Assembly: GCA_014379065.1 (NCBI GenBank) | Contig: JACMMM010000452.1 | Coordinates: 1-5,405 of the forward strand | From: Saprospiraceae bacterium | Lineage (GTDB): Bacteria > Bacteroidota > Bacteroidia > Chitinophagales > Saprospiraceae | Reading direction: 5' to 3' | Length of the DNA: 5,405 nucleotides | Part shown: positions 1 through 5,405 of the stretch, one piece after another | Numbering within the stretch: position 1 is the stretch's first letter | How the letters are laid out: each line of letters starts with the position of its first letter | The notes under the pieces: generated by a model | The model's database searches: none | Told to the model about the DNA's origin: nothing | The model's input: only the letters and a program-made list of their open reading frames with translations | Made by a program: the position numbers and the translations under genes

Positions 1-918
1 ACCGAGATTGAAACGCCCACGCATGTCCACGCCCGTCCGGATAGAGCCATTATAGCCGATGCGGCGGTCTTTTTTGAGCACGATGTTCACAATGCCCGCG
101 CCACCACCCGAAGCGTCGTATTTCGCCGAAGGGTTGGTGATCACTTCTACGTTGTCAATTGCGTCGGCGGGGATCTGGTCGAGCGTAAGGTTGGTGGGAC
201 GACCATCCACAAAGATTTGCGGGGCAGCGTTGCGCATGGTCAGATTGCCGTCAATGTCCACATTGAGCGAGGGCACGTTTTTCAGCGCGTCTTCAGCCGT
301 GCCGCCTGCTGCCACGTTGTCTTTGTCCACCCGGTACACTTTTTTATCTAGGGCGAGGGTGACTTTGCTGGCTTCGCCGAGGACTTCCACTTCTTTTAAC
401 AGTTGGGTAGAAGCCGCGAGTTTGATATTGCCCAAATCCTTGTCCAGCGCTCCAGCCGCCGCCCCCGGGTTATTAGGTTTGCCAACTGCCGGGTTAGGGC
501 CGGGTTTTCCGCCGGGAATTCCAAAGGAAACCTTTTTTTCAACAGAAGCATAAGTCAAATAATTGACTTTCAAGGTAAATTCTCCCCGAATCGGCAATTT
601 TTCAAGACTGAATTCTCCGTTTTCGCGGGTCAGTTGACCCGCAATCACAGTTTCTTTCATTTTTCGGCTCACGGTGTCAAATTGCATCCCGAGCAGTTGC
701 ACGGAAGCATACGCCAAGGGCTCTCCCGTAGTTTCATCCACGACTTTGCCGTAGAAGCGCCCGATGTTGAATTGTGCAGGATCGCCGCCTGTTGCCGTAC
801 GGCCTCCGATACCGCCTTGCGGGTATTGGGCGAATAGGGAAAGGGGGATCAGCGCGGCCAAAAGCGTTGCGCATAAAGCCATAGGAGGGTTGGGGAAAGC
901 GAGTTTTTGCATGAGCAT
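1..918 (-). CDS. TonB-dependent receptor-like outer-membrane beta-barrel protein, N-terminal part (3' end beyond window)
   Basis: The frame is open from the ATG at 918 to the window edge (306 codons, no stop), so only the N-terminal part is visible. Residues 1-30 form a signal peptide: a short basic start (MLMQKL), a hydrophobic core (ALCATLLAALIPLSLF), then AQ at the likely cleavage site. Residues 54-168 resemble a carboxypeptidase-regulatory-like domain (GKVVDETTGEPLAYASVQLL, then GEFSLEKLP). Residues 187-283 resemble a TonB-receptor plug: EDALKNVPSLNVD, then IFVDGRPTNL, IDNVEVITNPSAKYDASG and GIVNIVLKK. This order is typical of the Bacteroidota 'outer membrane beta-barrel family' (OMP_b-brl_3 type). 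The barrel itself lies beyond the edge. A Gly/Pro/Asn-rich stretch (residues 134-158) interrupts the first domain. The ATG at 912 is an equally good start; the one at 882 would lose the basic n-region. The substrate is unknown: siderophore or glycan import cannot be inferred. The gene is preceded by 236 noncoding bases, so it probably has its own promoter. Confidence 0.88.
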   Translation of the reverse strand, partial: MLMQKLAFPNPPMALCATLLAALIPLSLFAQYPQGGIGGRTATGGDPAQFNIGRFYGKVVDETTGEPLAYASVQLLGMQFDTVSRKMKETVIAGQLTRENGEFSLEKLPIRGEFTLKVNYLTYASVEKKVSFGIPGGKPGPNPAVGKPNNPGAAAGALDKDLGNIKLAASTQLLKEVEVLGEASKVTLALDKKVYRVDKDNVAAGGTAEDALKNVPSLNVDIDGNLTMRNAAPQIFVDGRPTNLTLDQIPADAIDNVEVITNPSAKYDASGGGAGIVNIVLKKDRRIGYNGSIRTGVDMRGRFNLG

Positions 919-949
919 TATTTGTTTGGATCCACGTGCATTGGGGTAG

Positions 950-1127
950 GGGGTTGTGCAAAAAGCCGAATCTTGAAAATCTTCGCTTTTTTGACCAAAT
1001 CATGTTTTGTTTTCACTAAATCTAACTTCCCGAAAGTTTTAAACTTTCGGGAAGTTCGGTTTTGCAACAAATTAAATTTCTCTTGCCTGGCCAATCTTGA
1101 TTTTTCTCCGACTTTTTGCACAACCCC
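950..1127. repeat. Nested, nearly concentric inverted repeat (MITE-like or structured leader)
   Basis: The outer arms are perfect 16-bp inverted repeats: GGGGTTGTGCAAAAAG at 950-965 and its reverse complement at 1112-1127. Their midpoint (1038.5) falls almost exactly on the centre (1040) of an inner perfect palindrome at 1024-1056. Complementarity between the stretches joining outer and inner arms (966-1023 and 1057-1111) is weak and patchy. The element contains no ORF that looks real. No clean target-site duplication is visible: the left flank ends in TAG, the right flank begins TTTTAG. It could be a decayed miniature transposable element, or an RNA structure in the leader of the receptor gene that starts 31 bases further along on the minus strand. 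The repeat is directly seen; its nature is inferred. Confidence 0.75.
1024..1056. terminator. Perfect hairpin, possible terminator or dispersed palindromic repeat
   Basis: AACTTCCCGAAAGTTT (1024-1039) is followed by a single T and then its exact reverse complement (1041-1056). As RNA this gives a strong stem with a small A/U loop. On the minus strand it lies about 100 bases after the stop of the haem-binding gene, so it could end that transcript. However, the following bases (AGATTTAGTG) are not a proper U-tract. Since no plus-strand gene converges on it, a bidirectional terminator is not required. It may instead be one copy of a genome-wide palindromic repeat. The palindrome is certain; the terminator role is not. 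Confidence 0.5.
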
Positions 1128-1154
1128 TTTTAGCTTGACGAAATGAATTTCGCC

Positions 1155-1649
1155 CTACTTCCGCTTCAACACCAGACTGTCAGCAGGATACTGTGCGGCC
1201 AAGGAATCCATGTTCATTTGTGCCCAAGCAACAAGTGTTTGCCGTTGTTGTTCGGAAAGTCTCGCATCTCCGTGAATCCAGGTGTAAGAACTAAGCGGCA
1301 TATCTTCCTCTTTTACCATTTCGATGATTTCCTCAAACTTATGGTTTTGCACCGCGATCTTGCGATTGGTAAAGGTCGAAAAGTTGAGTTTGCGTTTGCC
1401 TTCCGCCACATGGTTGGCGAGCCAGGAGGCCACGGGCTGTACTTCGGCATACCAGGGATACTGCGTCTGGTTGCTGTGGCAATCATAGCAAGCGGGCTTT
1501 AGGATAGCCTCGACGTCAGCGGGGACGGGGTATTTGGTGGAAACGTGGTTAGCCTGGTCGTTGGAGAGGTTTCGCGTAGGGCGGTAGAATTGAGCCAATA
1601 CGAGCAGGGCCAAGAGGCCGTAAAGCAGGGGGCGGATGTATTTTTTCAT
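1155..1649 (-). CDS. Haem-binding (Haem_bd-type) single-CxxCH protein, membrane-anchored or exported
   Basis: This 164-residue protein begins with a basic, hydrophobic segment (MKKYIRPLLYGLLALLVLAQ) that reads as an uncleaved membrane anchor or a signal sequence and would place the rest in the periplasm. Residues 54-58 are CYDCH, the c-type haem attachment motif CxxCH, in the context ILKPACYDCHSNQTQYPWY. Further family-like blocks are QPVASWLANHVAEGKRKLNFS (70-91, Q71 to S91) and EDMPLSSYTWIHGDARLS (115-132), where M117 is a candidate second axial haem ligand. The order CxxCHSN - PWY - EG..LNFS - MP..SYTW matches the Haem_bd family (PF14376) as I know it, and full length is about usual for it. 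The role is probably electron transfer or haem binding, but no partner is visible. It starts 37 bases after the stop of the large T9SS gene and could be cotranscribed with it. The start is fixed by the ATG directly before the basic n-region; the stop is TAG. Confidence 0.88.
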   Translation of the reverse strand: MKKYIRPLLYGLLALLVLAQFYRPTRNLSNDQANHVSTKYPVPADVEAILKPACYDCHSNQTQYPWYAEVQPVASWLANHVAEGKRKLNFSTFTNRKIAVQNHKFEEIIEMVKEEDMPLSSYTWIHGDARLSEQQRQTLVAWAQMNMDSLAAQYPADSLVLKRK

Positions 1650-1662
1650 GGTGCAAAGAAAC

Positions 1663-1677
1663 AGATATTGAGATATT
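1663..1677 (-). repeat. Two tandem AATATCT heptamers upstream of the haem-protein gene
   Basis: On the minus strand the 37-base gap before the haem-binding gene contains AATATCT, one C, then AATATCT again, ending 13 bases before the ATG. Two identical heptamers spaced 8 bases apart could be a binding site or a -7-like AT-rich region. In A/T-rich intergenic DNA they could also be chance. No full Bacteroidota -33/-7 promoter (TTTG / TAnnTTTG) is evident here. Confidence 0.3.
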
Positions 1678-1686
1678 CACTGAATT

Positions 1687-4600
1687 TCAATGACTGATCA
1701 ATACTCCAGCACCTGTTTTATTGTCAATACGGATTTCTACGGTAAAAACACCTTGTGGCACACCGGGCAAAACCAACTGCTGATGCGTGGATTTCAAAGA
1801 AAATTTTTGAATAGACACTCCTTTTATATCAAAAATCGAAACCTCTACCAACTTCCCATCGGCAACCCAATCCGGCAATCCAACCCGAATGCTTGAAAAT
1901 TCAGGAACAGGATTGGGATGGATATTTATCTGAAAGAACCTTGAACCAATGGCTTCCTTCGTCCCTGAATCAGAGTCCACTACGGTACTGGCGAAAGGGG
2001 TTAGAATAGCTGGGTTGAAGTCAAAAAATACCGCTGCACGGTTCAATATGCTGTCTCCTACTTGCAAATTGTGCTGCGCTTCGAGCGAAAATTGTACAAA
2101 GCCGTGACTTTCAGGCTCATTACTGATACTGTCAGGTAAGTTTATGTTGGGGAAAAAGAAGTCTAATACATTCGGCTCGGCGTACCGAACTTTTAAGGGG
2201 TGACTCGAACCCTCCAACCTGAACGTAGCCGGGTTGATGGTAGAATTTAGTGTGTCGCGAATGCGGACAAAAGATGCCGGCAAATTCCCTGTATTTTGGA
2301 AGCGGATCAGGTATTCAAGCCTTTTCCCTGATTCAAGCGCTGATTTTAGGATACTTGGCCCGTGTAAGGCCGCCTTGTCGTTTGGATCAAAAGCCCCGAC
2401 CACTTTCACAGAAAACGTGTCTGCATTGTTGTCCGGGAAGTCATCCGGGTGGTTATTCAGTGCTGCCCAAGCGATTGCTTTTACTTCCGATCCTATGGTC
2501 GTATTGCTATCCAGGCGGCAGCGAACTTTCAGCCAGGCGTTTGTATAGGAGGGGAGGTCGTTGATTTGCCAGATTAAAGTGTCTCCTGAAGCAGTTGCAG
2601 GAGGAATGGTTTCGAGCACCTCAAATCCGGGATCCAGCAGGATTTTGGCAGTCCCACTTTCTGGCTCAAGGCTGGCATTGAATACATTTATGGTAAAAAC
2701 TTGCTCAAAACCGGGTCGAGGCAGGCTGCCACTTTCCAGCAACATTTCCAAATCGTGAAAATCAGTGAATAGCCCAAAATTCAAGTCATTTCCGGGGCTA
2801 TTTACAGCGTAATGACTCGGTGTTGTGGTATAATGAATGAAAGGAAGCGAAACAAAAAGACTATCAGAAGCTTGGTTGTACAGTAGCGTAAAGTCGCCAT
2901 CCGCATTGGTCAAAGCATAGTATTGCGTGTTGCGATTGGATACGACGATGTTCGCCATTCCATTTTCACCCAGATCTTGTATCCCGTTTTGGTTTGGGTC
3001 TTGAAACACGCGGCCTTTAGACTTGTCAAAATTTAGCCCGGAGAATTCCCGGCTTACAAAGTAGTTCCTGTCATGGTGCGTGAAACTTACGTAAATAGAA
3101 TCTTCAAAACGTTTTAGATGGGTAATATAAACCGGGCCAAAACTTGGTACAGGCACGGCAGATTCGAACCATTCATGGCCTCCATTGTCGGAAAAATATA
3201 CCCTACCATCTCCGGCATAGGCGGCCAAAGCATCTCCGGCGACTGCCAAGGCTTCAAAGCTGGGAAACGGAGAGCCGTCCGATTTGGGAATATACTCCCA
3301 GTTCATCCCAAGATCTTCCGATAAAAAAAGACTGGAACCGGCGCTAAACGTCAGCACACGATCACCGGCTATGTAGATTTTTTGGCAGACAAAATCTGGC
3401 GGAAACCCATTTTGCTGTAGTACAAAATTATTCCCAAAATCGGTGGATGCCCGGATACCCTGAACACCATCTACAAACAATACGCCATTGGTATAGGCCA
3501 TGCTCCCGATGTCGCCTATATTGGAAAGGTACTGCCATGCAGCAGTGGATAGTTGATAGCGGTAAAGCTCGCCCGTCTGAAAAAGCACCAAGAGGTTTTC
3601 GTTATTTTCAGGGCAGAAGAACTTGACGAATCCGGGAGGGGCAGCGGCATCAAAATGCCAACTAGTTCCAGCATCTTCTGAACGGAGCAAGCCAAGTCCT
3701 GAGGAGTTGACTGCAATTAATATACTGCCGAAGGCGGTTAATTGCTGAATTTGATCAACGGTGTTTTCCCAAACCAGCCGGTAAGTGTGGCCATAATTTT
3801 GGGTCAGAAACAAGCGATACAAATCTCCCACAAGCCAATGCGTGGCATCTATGCGTACGGTTTCCCGAAAAGCATCATTGGGAAGCCCATAATTTTTGGT
3901 CTCCCAAACAGCGTCGTTCGAACTGAGTGAAAAACAACCTTTATCCGTAAAAAGCCGCTTGCCGACCGGCGTTACATAACCTTGGATAAGGTGCTCATTG
4001 CCATAGATTTGTGGATAGGTTACCGTCCAGGTATTGCCCAAATCGCTGGAACGCCAGGTAAGCAAATCCGGGCCGGGCAATGGAGAGCCGAAGGTGGTTG
4101 CCAGCAAATCACTGCCTTCGCTCACAATACTTCGAAGATGGAGATCCGGCTGGTTCTGAAAAAATGGCAGGTTGTTCCAGCTTTCTCCGCCATTATCAGA
4201 GTACATAAAGGTATTCTCGGGGCTATAGAAGAATAAGGTGTTCTGGTGCTGTATCAAATGAGAAGGATTGTACACCTGAATGGCAGAAGGGGAAAGTTGC
4301 CAGTTCAGTCCCTGGTCGTCCGACCATCGAATCCCATCGGTGCTGAGCAACACCAGTCGGTTGCCCATTTCGATCAACTCCAAATTATAGGAAAAGCCAG
4401 GACAGGTAAAGATTGCCTCAAAATCAATATCGGTCTTGGCTTTGCGAACAACTATTGGGTTGCCCAAGGTGGCTACGTACATCGTATCGCCCCAAATAAC
4501 CTGAGTGCTTGGAATATTGGAACTAATTCTACCCCAAAATTCAAAATTCAGGCCACCATTTTCACTCACCCAAGTGGAATCATAGCCGTTAAGCACACGC

Positions 4601-4920
4601 GAAGCGTACACTTTTCCATTGTTCGACCAAATGGTGTGTGCATTTATTGGGGCGCCCAAGGTGATTTGCCAATGCTCCCCATAATCATCGGAATAATTGA
4701 TCCCAAGTGTGTGGGAAGCAAACAAGCGACCATTGAGATGGTGTGCAGCAATTATATTGCTCAACGGTGTATGCAAACCGAGCGTGTCCCAGCCACCAAC
4801 TTGTGCGTTGGAATGAAAATTGAACAAGAGTAAAAAACTGGCAACTTTTAGAAGCGTGCGAAACATGGGCATAAATTTCATTTGCAAATGTAGACCCCGC
4901 AGCTCGCCAAACCGCTTCAT
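1687..4920 (-). CDS. Large secreted T9SS cargo protein with Asp-box beta-propeller repeats, SdrD_B-like and DUF7619-like modules
   Basis: Numbered from the ATG at 4920, the product is 1077 residues. A signal peptide ends near NA|QVGGW (about residue 39). Residues 40-632 carry ten clear Asp-box/BNR-like motifs (S-x-D/N-x-G-x-x-W/F) starting near 76, 118, 199, 240, 290, 372, 413, 491, 533 and 576, e.g. YSDDYGEHW and YSDNGGESW; four degenerate ones fill the gaps. This suggests beta-propeller structure. Residues 636-717 resemble an SdrD_B/Cna-B-like module with a probable metal-binding loop (DPNQNGIQD, 641-649). Residues 722-844 look DUF11-like. Residues 845-982 (FDPNDK, EYLIRFQNTGNLPA, NRAAVFFDFNPAILTP) match the DUF7619 pattern. 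Residues 996-1077 form a T9SS type A sorting domain (INIHPNPV, VSIFDIKGV, GVFTVEI). The protein is likely exported by T9SS and bound at the surface or released; adhesion or glycan binding is a guess and no catalytic residues are claimed. Starts at TTG 4923 or ATG 4881 are possible; 4881 gives a more usual 26-residue signal peptide. Confidence 0.9.
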   Translation of the reverse strand: MKRFGELRGLHLQMKFMPMFRTLLKVASFLLLFNFHSNAQVGGWDTLGLHTPLSNIIAAHHLNGRLFASHTLGINYSDDYGEHWQITLGAPINAHTIWSNNGKVYASRVLNGYDSTWVSENGGLNFEFWGRISSNIPSTQVIWGDTMYVATLGNPIVVRKAKTDIDFEAIFTCPGFSYNLELIEMGNRLVLLSTDGIRWSDDQGLNWQLSPSAIQVYNPSHLIQHQNTLFFYSPENTFMYSDNGGESWNNLPFFQNQPDLHLRSIVSEGSDLLATTFGSPLPGPDLLTWRSSDLGNTWTVTYPQIYGNEHLIQGYVTPVGKRLFTDKGCFSLSSNDAVWETKNYGLPNDAFRETVRIDATHWLVGDLYRLFLTQNYGHTYRLVWENTVDQIQQLTAFGSILIAVNSSGLGLLRSEDAGTSWHFDAAAPPGFVKFFCPENNENLLVLFQTGELYRYQLSTAAWQYLSNIGDIGSMAYTNGVLFVDGVQGIRASTDFGNNFVLQQNGFPPDFVCQKIYIAGDRVLTFSAGSSLFLSEDLGMNWEYIPKSDGSPFPSFEALAVAGDALAAYAGDGRVYFSDNGGHEWFESAVPVPSFGPVYITHLKRFEDSIYVSFTHHDRNYFVSREFSGLNFDKSKGRVFQDPNQNGIQDLGENGMANIVVSNRNTQYYALTNADGDFTLLYNQASDSLFVSLPFIHYTTTPSHYAVNSPGNDLNFGLFTDFHDLEMLLESGSLPRPGFEQVFTINVFNASLEPESGTAKILLDPGFEVLETIPPATASGDTLIWQINDLPSYTNAWLKVRCRLDSNTTIGSEVKAIAWAALNNHPDDFPDNNADTFSVKVVGAFDPNDKAALHGPSILKSALESGKRLEYLIRFQNTGNLPASFVRIRDTLNSTINPATFRLEGSSHPLKVRYAEPNVLDFFFPNINLPDSISNEPESHGFVQFSLEAQHNLQVGDSILNRAAVFFDFNPAILTPFASTVVDSDSGTKEAIGSRFFQINIHPNPVPEFSSIRVGLPDWVADGKLVEVSIFDIKGVSIQKFSLKSTHQQLVLPGVPQGVFTVEIRIDNKTGAGVLISH
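4885..4892 (-). promoter_or_regulatory. Candidate Bacteroidota -7 element TACATTTG
   Basis: The minus strand reads TACATTTG, an exact match to the Bacteroidota sigma-A-type -7 consensus TAnnTTTG. It lies inside the first codons of the longest version of the T9SS cargo gene and just 3 bases before the ATG at 4881. A TTTG sits 15 bases upstream, shorter than the usual -33/-7 spacing, which weakens the case. If active, it would give a transcript starting close to 4881-4875, better suited to initiation at ATG 4872 or 4866. An eight-base match with four fixed positions' worth of freedom can occur by chance. Confidence 0.25.
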
Positions 4921-5405
4921 CAAAGCCGCTTCTTCTCAATCAATTTCAGCAAATCGTCCCGATAGTTTTTCCCAATAGGAAGCAGTTTGGGTTTGTCTTT
5001 TTCTTGCACTTCCACCATATTGCCTTCTATTGCCAGCACCTTGTCCATCGCCACGATGAACGAGCGATGGATGCGGCGGAAGAGGTGTTTCGGCAAGCGC
5101 TCTTCCAAGTTTTTCATGGTCTGGAGCGTGATGACGCGCCCTTGCACCAGGCGGATGATGACATAATCTTTCAGGCCTTCGATGTAGATGATGTCGTCGA
5201 AATTGACCTTCACCAACTTCTTGTCGGCCTTGACAAAGAAAAAATCAAGTCCATCGTTCACCGCTGGAGCGCCGCTCTGACTGTGATCCGCATGGGCGAG
5301 CTCGGACTGCTCCACGGCCTTGTTGACGGCTTTCATAAAGCGTTCTAGGGAAATAGGCTTGAGCAGGTAGTCGAGCGCATTGAGGTCGAAACCTTGAATG
5401 GCGTA
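4920..5405 (-). CDS. LytTR-family response regulator, C-terminal part (5' end beyond window)
   Basis: The frame is open to the right edge, giving the last 161 residues; the ATG at 5336 is internal, because homologous receiver sequence continues upstream of it. Residues 1-32 are the end of a receiver domain: AIQGFDLNALDYLLKPISLERF, written here as AIQGFDLNALDYLLKP (2-17) plus ISLERF (18-23), including the conserved K16-P17 pair. A hydrophilic linker follows (about 33-53, SELAHADHSQSGAPAVNDGL). Residues 55-155 are a LytTR DNA-binding domain: FFFVKADKKLVKVNFDDIIY, IEGLKDYVII, LEERLPKHLFRRIHRSFIVA, and LLPIGKNYRDDLLKLI. The phosphoacceptor Asp is outside the window. In Bacteroidota these regulators usually pair with a 7TM/5TM or LytS-type histidine kinase, which would be sought at coordinates above 5405. 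The stop TGA overlaps the next gene's ATG (TGATG), suggesting translational coupling and possible control of, or co-control with, the T9SS cargo gene. Confidence 0.93.
   Translation of the reverse strand, partial: YAIQGFDLNALDYLLKPISLERFMKAVNKAVEQSELAHADHSQSGAPAVNDGLDFFFVKADKKLVKVNFDDIIYIEGLKDYVIIRLVQGRVITLQTMKNLEERLPKHLFRRIHRSFIVAMDKVLAIEGNMVEVQEKDKPKLLPIGKNYRDDLLKLIEKKRL

Noticed and set aside
59..837. Overlapping plus-strand open frames of 164 and 144 codons
   Set aside because: They are antisense to the receptor gene, whose minus-strand frame encodes a clear signal peptide, regulatory-like domain and plug. Their own translations show no recognisable domain.
734..1003. Minus-strand 89-codon frame covering the receptor start
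   Set aside because: It is out of frame with the receptor, crosses the palindromic element, and its Arg/Pro-rich translation is a frame-shifted reading of the signal-peptide region.
950..1127. A CRISPR array or tRNA/riboswitch in the large intergenic gap
   Set aside because: There are no regularly spaced direct repeats, no cloverleaf-like arrangement and no recognised riboswitch core; the structure is purely inverted-repeat.
1139..1152. Small palindrome CGAAAT-GA-ATTTCG right after the haem-protein stop, considered as a terminator
   Set aside because: The stem is only 6 bp with a 2-base centre and no T-run follows on the minus strand, so it would be too weak to be called a terminator.
3028..4695. 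Sialidase or GH74 xyloglucanase activity for the T9SS protein, suggested by the Asp-boxes
   Set aside because: Asp-boxes are structural and occur in many non-enzymatic propellers. No sialidase Arg triad or RIP/FRIP motif and no convincing catalytic acid pair could be identified.
4246..4833. Plus-strand 195-codon frame
   Set aside because: It lies wholly antisense to the Asp-box repeats of the T9SS protein and shows no family features; long antisense frames are expected over such a gene.
5004..5348. Plus-strand His/Asp-rich 114-codon frame
   Set aside because: It is the antisense shadow of the LytTR domain; the His/Asp richness comes from the codons of the real gene on the other strand.

Overview
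The window looks like a chromosomal segment of a Bacteroidota bacterium, most likely from the Saprospiria (Haliscomenobacter/Lewinella-like) side of the phylum. The taxonomic call is an inference from gene content: a SusC/FecA-like receptor with a carboxypeptidase-regulatory N-domain, a very large secreted protein ending in a type IX secretion (T9SS) sorting domain, a Haem_bd-type single-CxxCH protein, and a LytTR response regulator with the typical Bacteroidota receiver/linker layout. All four genes lie on the minus strand, so the biological order runs from the right edge to the left edge.

Layout in transcription order: (1) 5405-4920, the C-terminal 161 residues of a LytTR response regulator, cut by the right edge; (2) 4920-1687, a secreted multidomain protein of about 1077 residues whose ATG overlaps the regulator's stop codon (TGATG). 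It has a signal peptide, about 14 Asp-box/BNR-like units, an SdrD_B-like module with an Asp/Asn-rich loop, a DUF11-like region, a DUF7619-like region and a T9SS C-terminal domain; (3) 1649-1155, a small membrane-anchored or exported haem-binding protein (CYDCH), 37 bases after the big gene; (4) 918-1, the first 306 residues of a TonB-dependent-receptor-like outer-membrane protein, cut by the left edge.

Genes 1 to 3 are tightly packed and could form one transcription unit. Gene 4 is separated from them by 236 noncoding bases. That gap holds the most unusual non-coding structure seen here: a perfect 16-bp inverted repeat (950-965 with 1112-1127) enclosing, almost concentrically, a second perfect 16-bp inverted repeat with a one-base centre (1024-1039 with 1041-1056). 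It could be a small MITE-like palindromic element, a terminator for the upstream genes, or a structured 5' leader for the receptor gene.

Functionally, three products are predicted to be at or beyond the cell envelope and one is a regulator. No shared pathway is demonstrated by the sequence. The close coupling of the LytTR regulator to the T9SS cargo gene is the strongest functional link. No tRNA, rRNA, CRISPR array, transposase or phage gene was seen.
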